In this document: positions 6,907 through 13,055 of the stretch, piece by piece
Layout: each line of letters starts with the position of its first letter
Position numbering within the stretch: the stretch's first letter is position 1
Source: a virus
DNA: 20,349 nt
Virus record (IMG/VR): IMGVR_UViG_3300025785_000128
Coordinates: 1-20,349 of that record
Strand: one strand, 5' to 3'
The notes under the pieces: model-generated
Database searches by the model: none
Told to the model about the DNA's origin: nothing
Seen by the model: the letters and a program-made list of their open reading frames with translations, nothing else
Translations under genes and position numbers: made by a program

Positions 6907-6927
6907 CCCGTATATTGATTATACGGG
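6907..6927 (-). terminator. Hairpin after the PPK2 gene
   Basis: CCCGTATA (6927-6920) pairs with TATACGGG (6914-6907), eight perfect base pairs with a 5-nt loop, 23 nt after the PPK2 stop. There is no U tract, so it is a weak terminator or mRNA-end hairpin. It separates the accessory operon from promoter A. Confidence 0.45.
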
Positions 6928-6950
6928 ATCGTATGGATTATAGCAAGATC

Positions 6951-7601
6951 TTATTTGCTCAAAATATAGCGAATGGCTTCTAGGCGAGCTGATTTCTTGT
7001 CATTTGAATCTATTTGTATCCAAGGTGCATAGGCAGTATCTGTTTGCTTGAACATGCGAGTTTTGGCCTGTGTGTAAGCATCCCAAAGTGTCTGTGCCTG
7101 TAGATCTACTGTGCTTAGTTTGCCCTGTTTGAGTGGATTGGTTGCACGATCACTGAGTCTAAGAGCTTGTTCTTCTTGTGTAATTGAAAACCAAAACTTG
7201 ATGATCTTAATGCCTGCTTGTGTCCACATCTTTTCTAGGCGGGGTGCTTCTGATAGGAAACTGTTCATTTGATCTCGGGTGCAGTAGCCCATAACAGGTT
7301 CTACTAGGGCACGGTTATAATAGCTTCTATCCCAAAACTGTATTTCACCTTTGCGTGGAAATTGGTTGATATAGCGTTGCCAATACCATTGACTGCGTTC
7401 TTCTTCTGTGGGCTTGTCTAGGGCTATGACTTTGACTGCTCTAGGAGGGAGATTTTCAGTGATTCTACGGATGTGTCCTGTTTTACCAGCACAGTCTCTG
7501 CCTTCAAATATTATGATATATTGATCACCGCGGGCACGGACCTGTTGTTGCCAAGCGTTGAGTTCTAGGTCTAATTGATACTTTTCTTCTTCATAGGTCA
7601 T
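6951..7601 (-). CDS. ppk2: Polyphosphate kinase 2 (PPK2) family protein
   Basis: This 216-aa protein matches the PPK2 core across its length. Walker A is FEGRDCAGKTG (residues 32-42; the usual form is FEGRDAAGKGG), Walker B is FWDRSYYNR (89-97), followed by the family blocks VEPVMGYCT (100-108), FWFSITQEEQ (136-145), the lid DRATNPLKQGKLS (151-163) and the C-terminal APWIQIDSNDKKSARL (192-207). PPK2 enzymes transfer phosphate from polyphosphate to nucleoside mono- or diphosphates. All key residues are present, so activity is likely, although Thr41 replaces the usual Gly after the P-loop Lys. It is at the short end for the family. Its ATG overlaps the preceding stop (ATGA), and it is the last gene of the accessory operon. 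Nucleotide preference cannot be read by eye. Confidence 0.9.
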   Translation of the reverse strand: MTYEEEKYQLDLELNAWQQQVRARGDQYIIIFEGRDCAGKTGHIRRITENLPPRAVKVIALDKPTEEERSQWYWQRYINQFPRKGEIQFWDRSYYNRALVEPVMGYCTRDQMNSFLSEAPRLEKMWTQAGIKIIKFWFSITQEEQALRLSDRATNPLKQGKLSTVDLQAQTLWDAYTQAKTRMFKQTDTAYAPWIQIDSNDKKSARLEAIRYILSK

Positions 7602-7879
7602 TGTAGGCTTTTAGACTTGATCATTACAGCGTCATGTGCTGAATAAATTTCTTTGTCTTGATCCTGCCAATTGGTCCAATCTAGTTCTGCCAGTTCATAT
7701 GGGCAGGTTATGTTAACCAGGAACTTGCGAGGGATAATAAATCCAAACTGTTTAAGTTGTCCAAAGCGTAAACAGGCCAAGCGAAGTTGACTTTCTGAAT
7801 ATCCATTGTGTAGCAGGCGCACAAAGTCTTCAAATAACTTAGATGGGGCATTAGGGTTATCAAGATTAATTACCTTCAT
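7598..7879 (-). CDS. Protein of unknown function (93 aa)
   Basis: I do not recognise the family. The protein begins MKVINLDNPNAPSKLFEDFV and has a helix with RLACLRFGQLKQFGF in the middle; the second half is acidic with Trp residues. It is probably soluble and small-domain. It overlaps the gene before it by one base (TAATG) and the PPK2 start by four, placing it firmly in the accessory operon. Confidence 0.7.
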   Translation of the reverse strand: MKVINLDNPNAPSKLFEDFVRLLHNGYSESQLRLACLRFGQLKQFGFIIPRKFLVNITCPYELAELDWTNWQDQDKEIYSAHDAVMIKSKSLQ

Positions 7880-8280
7880 TATTGATACTCACTTTTAAGT
7901 ATTTTGATTGCGGTGTAGCTGTTGGGGTTTTTGGCCACTTCGTCTGGTGTGCCTTCTGTGTGCGTGATATTGTGCAGGTAAGCATCACGCAGTTGTTCTG
8001 GATTATAGAGTTTTTGGATATTGTGTTGATTGTCCAGAGTCCACATCATTTGAACTGCTTGATAGCGTTCACCGCCCAACTGCTGTGCTAGCCAATTGAA
8101 AGCATCTGCGTCTGTGAAGTTGCCTTCTGTTTTGCTGGTGGCCATGCGTTCTAGTTCCAAGGCAATCTTTTCACCTTCTTCAAAACTAATGTAGGGACTT
8201 AGCGCCCACATGGCTCTGTCAATTACATAAAATCTGTTGGTCACGCCCACACTTAGGCGTGTCATATCAAATCCTGCCAT
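7879..8280 (-). CDS. Protein of unknown function (133 aa)
   Basis: A soluble, mixed-charge protein beginning MAGFDMTRLSVGVTNRFYV. A middle region FEEGEKIALELERMATSKTE is helical, and the C-terminal third is His/Asn-rich (YLHNITHTEGTPDEVAKNPN). No motif of a known enzyme is visible. AAAGGGAT lies upstream of the ATG, and the Dps-like gene ends 19 nt earlier. It could act with its Dps-like or PPK2 neighbours, but nothing in the sequence shows this. Confidence 0.7.
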   Translation of the reverse strand: MAGFDMTRLSVGVTNRFYVIDRAMWALSPYISFEEGEKIALELERMATSKTEGNFTDADAFNWLAQQLGGERYQAVQMMWTLDNQHNIQKLYNPEQLRDAYLHNITHTEGTPDEVAKNPNSYTAIKILKSEYQ

Positions 8281-8299
8281 ATCTACAAATCCCTTTTAG

Positions 8300-8812
8300 T
8301 TAAAGTTTTTCTGGTTCAAACTCTGCGTCGTTGCCATCTGCATCTTTGTTGTAGTCTGGCTCTACACATATGGTGCTGGCCAGTTCATGCCACATCCAAT
8401 GATCAAGATATTTGATATAGCCTGCTACAATACCAGCAATACCATATTCTTTGGTTTCATGAGCACGGTCATGAGCTTTGACAGCACGATCCTTGATGGT
8501 CTTCATGTCATTAAACAGGATCTTGTTCATTTTGACAAAATCTGGAGCTTCATCAATGTCTTTTAGTTCTGACAGCTCCACAATGCGATCTAGGCTGGCA
8601 GGAGGTATTTCCTGTAGTTCACGGATGGTGTGTCCAATTAGGTGTGTCTGCTTGTTGATCTTGCGACTCATTTTCTTCCAAGTCTTGTGATACATCAACA
8701 TTTCCCAACCTTCTACTGCTAGGCAAAACCCTTCTACTTTGATATAAAGGTGAACGCTGTCTGCGAACAGTTCCTTAAGGTGGTCTACTAATTTGTCTGA
8801 GGCATCTGCCAT
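8300..8812 (-). CDS. Dps/ferritin-like protein with altered metal ligands
   Basis: The 170-aa, nearly all-helical protein has Dps length and helix pattern: LKELFADSVHLYIKVEGFCL, a helix with YHKTWKKM, then THLIGHTIREL, the crossover SLDRIVELSELKDID, and two long C-terminal helices ending in YIKYLDHWMWHELAS. Dps proteins are ferritin-fold dodecamers that oxidise and store iron and protect DNA. Aligned by eye with E. coli Dps, His63 matches His42, but the Asp78/Glu82 pair falls on His57/His61 and His51 is replaced by an aromatic or Cys residue. A canonical ferroxidase centre therefore seems absent. It starts one base after the preceding stop. It could alternatively be another four-helix ferritin-like family. 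Confidence 0.55.
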   Translation of the reverse strand: MADASDKLVDHLKELFADSVHLYIKVEGFCLAVEGWEMLMYHKTWKKMSRKINKQTHLIGHTIRELQEIPPASLDRIVELSELKDIDEAPDFVKMNKILFNDMKTIKDRAVKAHDRAHETKEYGIAGIVAGYIKYLDHWMWHELASTICVEPDYNKDADGNDAEFEPEKL

Positions 8813-8813
8813 G

Positions 8814-9044
8814 TTATTGTCCTTGTTTTATCTGTTCACCTATAAATCCATTGATAATTTTCTGTTGATTATCCAACTGAAGTAATGTGGTGTTAATTGT
8901 TACTACCTGAGCACTGATCAATTTAAGAGCATTGGCCTGATGATTAAGTGCTGTAACCAACTGCTGATTATTGGCAGTCAATTGATTAATTTGTGTTTGC
9001 AAGCTGACCAGCTGTGCAAGTGGGTCAAAGTCTGGATCTAGCAT
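8814..9044 (-). CDS. Short coiled-coil protein (76 aa)
   Basis: The sequence is dominated by Gln, Asn, Leu and Thr in a heptad pattern (LVSLQTQINQLTANNQQLV...), predicting a coiled coil over residues 10-65. No signal peptide or membrane segment. No good Shine-Dalgarno is visible before the ATG; AAATAAATATAAC precedes it. It may be a small oligomerisation or virion accessory protein; function not recognised. Confidence 0.55.
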   Translation of the reverse strand: MLDPDFDPLAQLVSLQTQINQLTANNQQLVTALNHQANALKLISAQVVTINTTLLQLDNQQKIINGFIGEQIKQGQ

Positions 9045-9058
9045 AAGTTATATTTATT

Positions 9059-9469
9059 TTACTTGAATAAATCATCAAACATATTGCCTTTATCTCCCGC
9101 CATTTCAGTCATTTCTATTTGATATTGGGGTAATAGTTTATTCCAACGATCTAATGGAGCACGGGCTATGTCTTTGGGTGTGCCATCTCGCTTTTTGCCC
9201 TTGAGCTCATTGGCCATGTCTTCTAGTATTTCATAACCAGTACGATTGCCACCTGATGTTTTGGGGAATCCTTTTTGCGGTTCCCCAAACTCCATACCCA
9301 GTTCTGGGCATTCATCAATTAGCATGCCCAGTTCATTGATACTGGATTTGACATAGCTGTATAATTCTTTTCTTTGTTTTAATGTTTGGATATAGTATTC
9401 AGTGGCATACTTGACTCCAGGGCGGGGTTCCATCTTTTTGGTTTTGATATAACCAATCTTTTTAGCCAT
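9059..9469 (-). CDS. Protein of unknown function (136 aa)
   Basis: A hydrophilic protein starting MAKKIGYIKTKKMEPRPGVK and ending MAGDKGNMFDDLFK, with a predicted helix near 25-50 and a Gly/Lys-rich loop (GFPKTSGGNRTGYEI). AGGAGA lies six to eight nt before the ATG, within the end of the preceding gene, with an 8-nt overlap. No known motif seen. Confidence 0.7.
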   Translation of the reverse strand: MAKKIGYIKTKKMEPRPGVKYATEYYIQTLKQRKELYSYVKSSINELGMLIDECPELGMEFGEPQKGFPKTSGGNRTGYEILEDMANELKGKKRDGTPKDIARAPLDRWNKLLPQYQIEMTEMAGDKGNMFDDLFK

Positions 9470-9812
9470 TTGTTTCTCCTATCAACTTTGACTTAGATCT
9501 TGGACGGCCTATTTTACGAGCATTGTTGCGACAGATATTCTGCACACGGGTTATAATTTTACAGTTCCATACGGCCCATGGCCCTGTAACATCTTCACGA
9601 ACTAGAACTAGATCATTGGCTCCACGACCACGCATGTGCCATGCTGAAGGATTCCAAAGATTAAAATATTCTTCTCTGGTTAATTCAAAGGGTTCCATAC
9701 GGAATTTGGCCTGACTGCGAGCCACATTGTAGGCATGATGACGCTCTTGTGAAAGAAGGTCGCCTGGATATAGTGTTTGCAGTCTTGGAGTGGGTTTTCT
9801 TGTCTTTTTCAT
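9462..9812 (-). CDS. Phage protein resembling short HNH-like/DNA-binding family (116 aa)
   Basis: The 116-aa protein is basic, with a pattern FELTREEYFNLWNPSAWHMR then GPWAVWNCKIITRVQNICRN and a very basic tail (KIGRPRSKSK). Small phage proteins of this kind with W...RG....LV..R.D..GP+...NV.I or NC.I patterns occur widely and lie close to HNH endonuclease-like proteins, but the catalytic His-Asn-His set is not clear here. Whether it cuts or binds DNA is unresolved. It precedes the 136-aa gene and follows the HNH gene. Confidence 0.55.
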   Translation of the reverse strand: MKKTRKPTPRLQTLYPGDLLSQERHHAYNVARSQAKFRMEPFELTREEYFNLWNPSAWHMRGRGANDLVLVREDVTGPWAVWNCKIITRVQNICRNNARKIGRPRSKSKLIGETNG

Positions 9813-9843
9813 ATATACATTTTATTTATTCTAATGAACAAAA

Positions 9844-10260
9844 TCAACCTTTATGAGTGAATGTCTTATGCACTGACCAACCATACTCATTGAGATGTCG
9901 TGCTAGAGTGCGGAATGGTATGCCCAATTCTTCTGACCATTCTACTAGTGTTTGAGTTCGCCCTTTATATTTGACCAAATGATTAGTGCGGCGATTACGG
10001 CTATTTTCTTTTGGTGTAGCCCAACACATATTCTTAAGCCAATAGCCCTTGTCGTTGTTCTTGCGTTCAAGGTGCATGCCAGGTTTGGGCAGGCCTATGG
10101 TGCTTTCTATGTCTTCGCAAAAGGTTTGGAAATCTTCCCAGCGAGGGTCGTAGTCAATGCCACGACCTCCATAGTATTGATATAGTGCATTGTTTTCGTT
10201 ATTGCAGACATTGCGTAAAAAGCACCATCTGCCAAATAGTGGATGTTGTCTAACTCCCAT
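9844..10260 (-). CDS. HNH endonuclease
   Basis: The 138-aa protein matches the phage HNH homing-type family: RWCFLRNVCNN, YYGGRGIDYDPRW (29-41), then HLERKNNDKGYWLKNMCWAT (63-82) and SRNRR. The central His63, Asn69 and Asn77 cluster fits the beta-beta-alpha metal fold that cleaves DNA. A C-terminal segment TLVEWSEELGIPFRTLARHL with GWS looks like a NUMOD-type helix-turn-helix for site recognition. Free-standing HNH genes of this kind are mobile in phage genomes. Its ATG overlaps the 100-aa gene by 11 nt. A role in packaging is possible but not indicated by position, since terminase is far away. Confidence 0.85.
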   Translation of the reverse strand: MGVRQHPLFGRWCFLRNVCNNENNALYQYYGGRGIDYDPRWEDFQTFCEDIESTIGLPKPGMHLERKNNDKGYWLKNMCWATPKENSRNRRTNHLVKYKGRTQTLVEWSEELGIPFRTLARHLNEYGWSVHKTFTHKG

Positions 10261-10552
10261 TTTTTAAGTTTCCTCGTTGACGATCCCAATTAGGGTCCTT
10301 AAGTCTAGCGGCTGACCTATCAGCACAGGCCTGTTCAAACTGCTTGATGGAGTTCATTCGCGTATCATACTGCCTCCATTTTAAGATATCATCACTGTAT
10401 TTGATAACATCCAACTTGTCTTGCTCTGTAAGTGTGTTATTATCTATTCGTTTTATTAGACCTTGGACTAGCATATAGCGTTCGTTTATTTGGCGAGTTT
10501 CCTCATCCATTTTTTGTTTTTGTTCAGGTGTAGGTGGTGGATAGTATTTCAT
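10250..10552 (-). CDS. Helical protein of unknown function (100 aa)
   Basis: Begins MKYYPPPTPEQKQKMDEETR and is highly charged and helical (QINERYMLVQGLIKRID, KLDVIKYSDDILKWRQY). It resembles no family I can name. The ATG overlaps as ATGA the stop of the frameshifted small gene just upstream, which supports both. It overlaps the HNH gene by 11 nt. Confidence 0.65.
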   Translation of the reverse strand: MKYYPPPTPEQKQKMDEETRQINERYMLVQGLIKRIDNNTLTEQDKLDVIKYSDDILKWRQYDTRMNSIKQFEQACADRSAARLKDPNWDRQRGNLKNGS

Positions 10553-10676
10553 ATTAAACTTGCCCTATTGGCACGAGCCGCATAAAAACTTTTAAGTTCC
10601 ATTTCAAAATCTTTATCTTTCCAAAGATATAAATTAATTCCTTTAAAAAAGGATAATCATTTAATAGTTCATTCAT
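10549..10676 (-). pseudogene. Small gene with an apparent -1 frameshift
   Basis: From ATG 10676, preceded by AGGAAA, frame zero encodes MNELLNDYPFLKELIYIFGK and stops at 10554. The -1 frame, open from a T6 run at about 10650, reads LWKDKDFEMELKSFYAARAN and ends at TGA 10549, which overlaps the next start as ATGA. That ending and composition look genuinely coding, more than the frame-zero tail. The shift site is T TTT TTA in the zero frame, the canonical -1 slippery heptamer. It may be a true frameshift, a recent indel, or an assembly error in the homopolymer. I list it as a broken gene because the cause is not settled; function unknown. Confidence 0.5.
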
Positions 10677-10707
10677 ACATATTTCCTATAGGTGGTTTAA
10701 TTATAAG

Positions 10708-10725
10708 AGGTCTTTAACAAGACCT
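10708..10725 (-). other. Small hairpin before the frameshifted gene
   Basis: AGGTCTT (10725-10719) pairs with AAGACCT (10714-10708) around GTTA. TATAAT overlaps just downstream on the minus strand but lacks a -35 partner. Confidence 0.35.
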
Positions 10726-10737
10726 GCTAACAACTAA

Positions 10738-10768
10738 AAATATAACTTCGCTTCACTCAGTTATATTT
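10738..10768 (-). terminator. U-tailed hairpin
   Basis: AAATATAAC (10768-10760) pairs with GTTATATTT (10746-10738) over nine bases around a 13-nt loop, and the T run extends a further bases. The stem is AT-rich, so termination is likely weak. Confidence 0.4.
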
Positions 10769-10813
10769 CTAATTGATAGCTGTTTTTTATTTTACAACTT
10801 GAAAAAGAGATCT

Positions 10814-10899
10814 ACTGAAAGAGTTCATGGGACGGCTAATGTAATTAGGAAACAAAAAAAATATTGTCCTAACCACTAACCGTCTCCCAAACTCTCAGT
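10814..10899 (-). ncRNA. Long imperfect hairpin, possible structured RNA
   Basis: The arms pair in order ACTGA, GAGTT, GGGACGG and TTAGGA with their complements, separated by bulges, over 86 nt, with a U-rich terminal loop on the minus strand. Such a sequence is unlikely to arise without selection for RNA structure, but no family was recognised, and it could equally be an inverted-repeat remnant. Confidence 0.35.
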
Positions 10900-10937
10900 A
10901 AAATTCTTTCTGAAGTCGCCTGTTTCCAGGAATGGGA

Positions 10938-11029
10938 CTTATTCAGACTTTCAAGCAGTAGTTTGTCTATATATAACTGCTACCTATTGCTAGGCGTCTT
11001 GGGCACCGCTCTAATCAGGACTGAATAAG
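10938..11029 (-). ncRNA. 92-nt closed stem-loop at the end of the 132-aa gene
   Basis: CTTATTCAG (11029-11021) pairs perfectly with CTGAATAAG (10946-10938). A nested stem AGCAGT/ACTGCT (10981-10976 with 10959-10954) lies inside. The 5' arm overlaps the last codons of the gene. It does not match a tRNA: no T-arm consensus is present. Confidence 0.35.
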
Positions 11030-11413
11030 AAATCCTGTGGCGAGGAGCGGATTAGCCGTCATATGAACGCTCCTTTGTTGTGTGATGCTTTCGCGAAGTG
11101 CCTTGATGTGTTGCCTAGTTTTTTCTGCTTTAGATCTTCTGCCTATTACACTTGCCGTAATATTTGCCAATTTGTTTAGATGTTTTGCCTTGAGTGAAAA
11201 TTGCTTGTGATATACCCAGCTCCATAATGCCGCCCAAACTCCACGCTGTGTTTTATCTAGATCAAACCAAAACTCTTGGTGGAACTTGACTAGAATAATA
11301 ACATCGTCAATTTGTGGATGCTTAGTTAGATCTCTACTTTTAATGCCAACAGAACGGCACCACAAGTTTGTATAATGTGTAAGCTCAGAGTTAGTTAAAG
11401 AGAATTCTGTCAT
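11015..11413 (-). CDS. Protein of unknown function (132 aa)
   Basis: ATG 11413 is chosen, with AGG five nt upstream, over a TTG at 11434 with no ribosome site. The protein starts MTEFSLTNSELTHYTNLWC, has a Trp-rich middle (QRGVWAALWSWVYHKQFSLK) and a basic helical C-terminal half (IGRRSKAEKTRQHIKALRES). It looks like a small DNA- or RNA-associated protein, but this is only composition. It is the first gene behind promoter C and so heads the accessory operon. Confidence 0.7.
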   Translation of the reverse strand: MTEFSLTNSELTHYTNLWCRSVGIKSRDLTKHPQIDDVIILVKFHQEFWFDLDKTQRGVWAALWSWVYHKQFSLKAKHLNKLANITASVIGRRSKAEKTRQHIKALRESITQQRSVHMTANPLLATGFLIQS

Positions 11414-11455
11414 GCGCCTAAATTGTTTTATCAATAATATTTATGCAATATGTAA

Positions 11456-11502
11456 ATTATATGGCAGAAACTGGGTAAAAGCAAAAGAATTTTACGCCAA
11501 AA
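11456..11502 (-). promoter_or_regulatory. Promoter C, for the accessory operon
   Basis: TTGCTT (11484-11479), 17 nt, TATAAT (11461-11456) on the minus strand, with TTTTGG (11502-11497) exactly 12 nt before the -35. The TTTTGG follows directly on the U tract of the terminator at 11506-11537. It lies 43 nt before the 132-aa gene. Confidence 0.6.
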
Positions 11503-11505
11503 GAA

Positions 11506-11537
11506 AATCCCTATAAGACCCGCATCTTATAGGGATT
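11506..11537 (-). terminator. Intrinsic terminator of the tail operon
   Basis: AATCCCTATAAG (11537-11526) pairs perfectly with CTTATAGGGATT (11517-11506) around an 8-nt loop, followed on the minus strand by TTCTTTT. This is a convincing Rho-independent terminator about 140 nt after the glycosyltransferase gene. Confidence 0.8.
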
Positions 11538-11563
11538 ATATGACAACGCCTTTTTTGTGTCCA
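11535..11563 (-). promoter_or_regulatory. Promoter-like sequence overlapping the terminator
   Basis: TGGACA (11563-11558), 17 nt, TATAAT (11540-11535) is a near-consensus sigma70 promoter on the minus strand. Its -10 overlaps the terminator stem, so initiation would occur inside the hairpin's 5' arm and escape the full stem. It may add to promoter C. Confidence 0.45.
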
Positions 11564-11583
11564 CCTACATAGGAGTGTAGGTG
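11562..11583 (-). other. Hairpin downstream of the structured 3' RNA
   Basis: CACCTACA (11583-11576) pairs with TGTAGGTG (11569-11562), eight base pairs with a 6-nt loop. No U tract follows; it stacks next to the 81-nt structure. Confidence 0.45.
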
Positions 11584-11663
11584 CAATAAGAGAGGTGATA
11601 AAACCAATCTAGGGAAAGATGGACTAAACAACCAACGAAGATAATTTAGAACTCTCTTATCGC
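11583..11663 (-). ncRNA. 81-nt multi-helix structured RNA after the glycosyltransferase
   Basis: GCGATAAGAGAG (11663-11652) pairs with CTCTCTTATTGC (11594-11583), 12 pairs including one G-U that forms only in the minus-strand RNA. Inside are CTAAA/TTTAG and CCATCT/AGATTGG (one bulge), suggesting a three-way junction. It starts 10 nt after the glycosyltransferase stop. No tRNA T-arm or known riboswitch consensus was seen. It could be a stable 3' UTR end or a processed small RNA. Confidence 0.45.
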
Positions 11664-11673
11664 ATTGTATTTA

Positions 11674-12750
11674 TTAGCTGACGGTTTTGACACCCAAATA
11701 ATAGAGTAAATTTACACTTAGACGCTCATTAGAGGGATCCATATTTTTAGCCATAGTGCCAAACTCCACAGCCTTTTCAGTCATGCCCATATTCCAAGCG
11801 GCCAGTGCGGCTAGGTCATAGGGCTTCCATCCCCAGCATTCTGGATCCACTGTGTAAACACTTTCTCTGTCTTTGATAGCTAGGGCACGAACGGCACTGA
11901 TATAACACTCATCCCAGAGACTTTTCTTATAGCAGGATTCTGCCAGATCTACCCATGGTTCTCGTGTAAAAGGAGCCTCAATTGACGCCAATCTGAAGGC
12001 TTTTAAGGCGTTTTCGCCATCTCCTAAAGCATCGTATGCTCTACCCTTCACTCGCAACGCATAACACCTTTCATTGACCCATGTTGCATCTGGCAAGGCC
12101 AAATAACGATCTACTGCGGCTATTGATTCCTGCCAACGCTTGTGAAATCCTAACTCCCTGGCATAGTAAAAGGCATTGCGAGCATTCCAAGGATTTTCTT
12201 TTACATCCGCTTCTAGCAAGGGCATATATTGTCCGCGGCTTTTTGTGTTATCTGGCATATGGATCACTAGAAGTTCATCTGTTGTTGCCCAAACTTCAAC
12301 GGTGCGTGGGTCTGGATAAACTGCTTCGTGGCACATATTACGCCAACGGAATCCATGACGGGCATGGCATTTGTCATAATAGAATGCTATGCCAGCACCC
12401 CAATCAAATTTGTATTTGAGTCTATTGGTTTCGCCCTTCTTCCAAACACGCTCAATTTCTTCACGCCAACCTGGCTGAAGCACTTCATCAATGTCCAAGC
12501 TCATGCAGACATCTATATCTGTGGGGATTAGCCCTAGTGCAATATTGCGGGCATCATCAAAGCGCCAAGGCTTGACTGAGATGTCATAGACTGTTGCACC
12601 CAACTCTCTTAACTTATCACCAGCACCATCAGTGCTACCAGTATCGCAGACTAGGACGAGGTCTGCCGCTTTAGCCCCTTCCATAAAGCGGGGAACAAAA
12701 TCTACTTCACCATTACATATAGCATAAACACATATCTTCAAATCTGTCAT
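11674..12750 (-). CDS. Glycosyltransferase (GT2-like) with C-terminal helical repeats
   Basis: The 358-aa protein starts with a GT-A-like Rossmann fold: KICVYAICNGEVDFVPRFME, DTGSTDG (36-42, typical of GT2 nucleotide-sugar binding) and a DxD-type metal motif LDIDEVL (85-91). Residues about 180-350 are helical repeats of TPR character (NAFYYARELGFHKRWQESI, YALRVKGRAYDALGDGENAL, AAWNMGMTEKAVEFG). This fusion is known in phages. It would transfer a sugar from an activated donor to a protein or glycan; the acceptor is not shown by sequence. It lies a few genes after the Thr-rich collagen-like fibres and so could modify them (inference). It overlaps the preceding gene's stop by four bases. Confidence 0.82.
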   Translation of the reverse strand: MTDLKICVYAICNGEVDFVPRFMEGAKAADLVLVCDTGSTDGAGDKLRELGATVYDISVKPWRFDDARNIALGLIPTDIDVCMSLDIDEVLQPGWREEIERVWKKGETNRLKYKFDWGAGIAFYYDKCHARHGFRWRNMCHEAVYPDPRTVEVWATTDELLVIHMPDNTKSRGQYMPLLEADVKENPWNARNAFYYARELGFHKRWQESIAAVDRYLALPDATWVNERCYALRVKGRAYDALGDGENALKAFRLASIEAPFTREPWVDLAESCYKKSLWDECYISAVRALAIKDRESVYTVDPECWGWKPYDLAALAAWNMGMTEKAVEFGTMAKNMDPSNERLSVNLLYYLGVKTVS

Positions 12751-13046
12751 TTAATTATTACCTTTTTTTGTTTGCAGGTTTTGCATTTGCCTTGCCAAAC
12801 TTTGGATTCAAAATCGCGGGAATAGGTTTTAAGGTTAGGTTGTTCAACTCGTTCGTAGCACCAGTCGCAGGTGGTCTCTGCTTGCTTAAAAGCCAGCACC
12901 ACTGTGTGTCCTTTTTCTGGGAGTTCGCTTCTGATTTCGCCATCTTTGACTTTGCCCTGTAGGTTAGTAAACAAACTACTGCCATTTTCAATGTATTCAC
13001 AAATAGGTGTGATTGCCTTTAGATAATATTTTGGGTCCATACCCAT
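12747..13046 (-). CDS. Small zinc-ribbon-like protein (99 aa)
   Basis: Two CxxC pairs (Cys60/Cys63 in CDWC, Cys88/Cys91 in CKTC) are 24 residues apart, the layout of a zinc ribbon that binds one metal ion. The first half has no Cys pair. The likely start is MGMDPKYYLKA; a second ATG two codons in is an alternative. Such small proteins often bind nucleic acid or other proteins, but the partner is unknown. It ends inside the glycosyltransferase start (4-nt overlap). Confidence 0.6.
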   Translation of the reverse strand: MGMDPKYYLKAITPICEYIENGSSLFTNLQGKVKDGEIRSELPEKGHTVVLAFKQAETTCDWCYERVEQPNLKTYSRDFESKVWQGKCKTCKQKKVIIK

Positions 13047-13055
13047 AATTATCTT

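Larger units (their letters stand above)
10677..11014 (-). other. 338-nt non-coding region dense in RNA hairpins
   Basis: Between the 132-aa gene and the frameshifted small gene I find no credible protein gene. The region contains a 92-nt stem-loop at its 5' end, a long imperfect hairpin, a U-tailed hairpin and a short stem followed by TATAAT (10705-10700, no good -35). It looks like a regulatory leader or 3' non-coding RNA. Confidence 0.6.

Noticed and set aside
10700-10728. Sigma70 promoter with TATAAT before the frameshifted gene
   Set aside because: The -35 at 16-18 nt spacing (AGCAGG and neighbours) has no TTG, and the TTTTGG box is absent.
10938-11029. tRNA in the 92-nt stem-loop
   Set aside because: The closing helix is 9 bp and no T-arm GGTTC-type consensus or anticodon stem of correct spacing is present on either strand.
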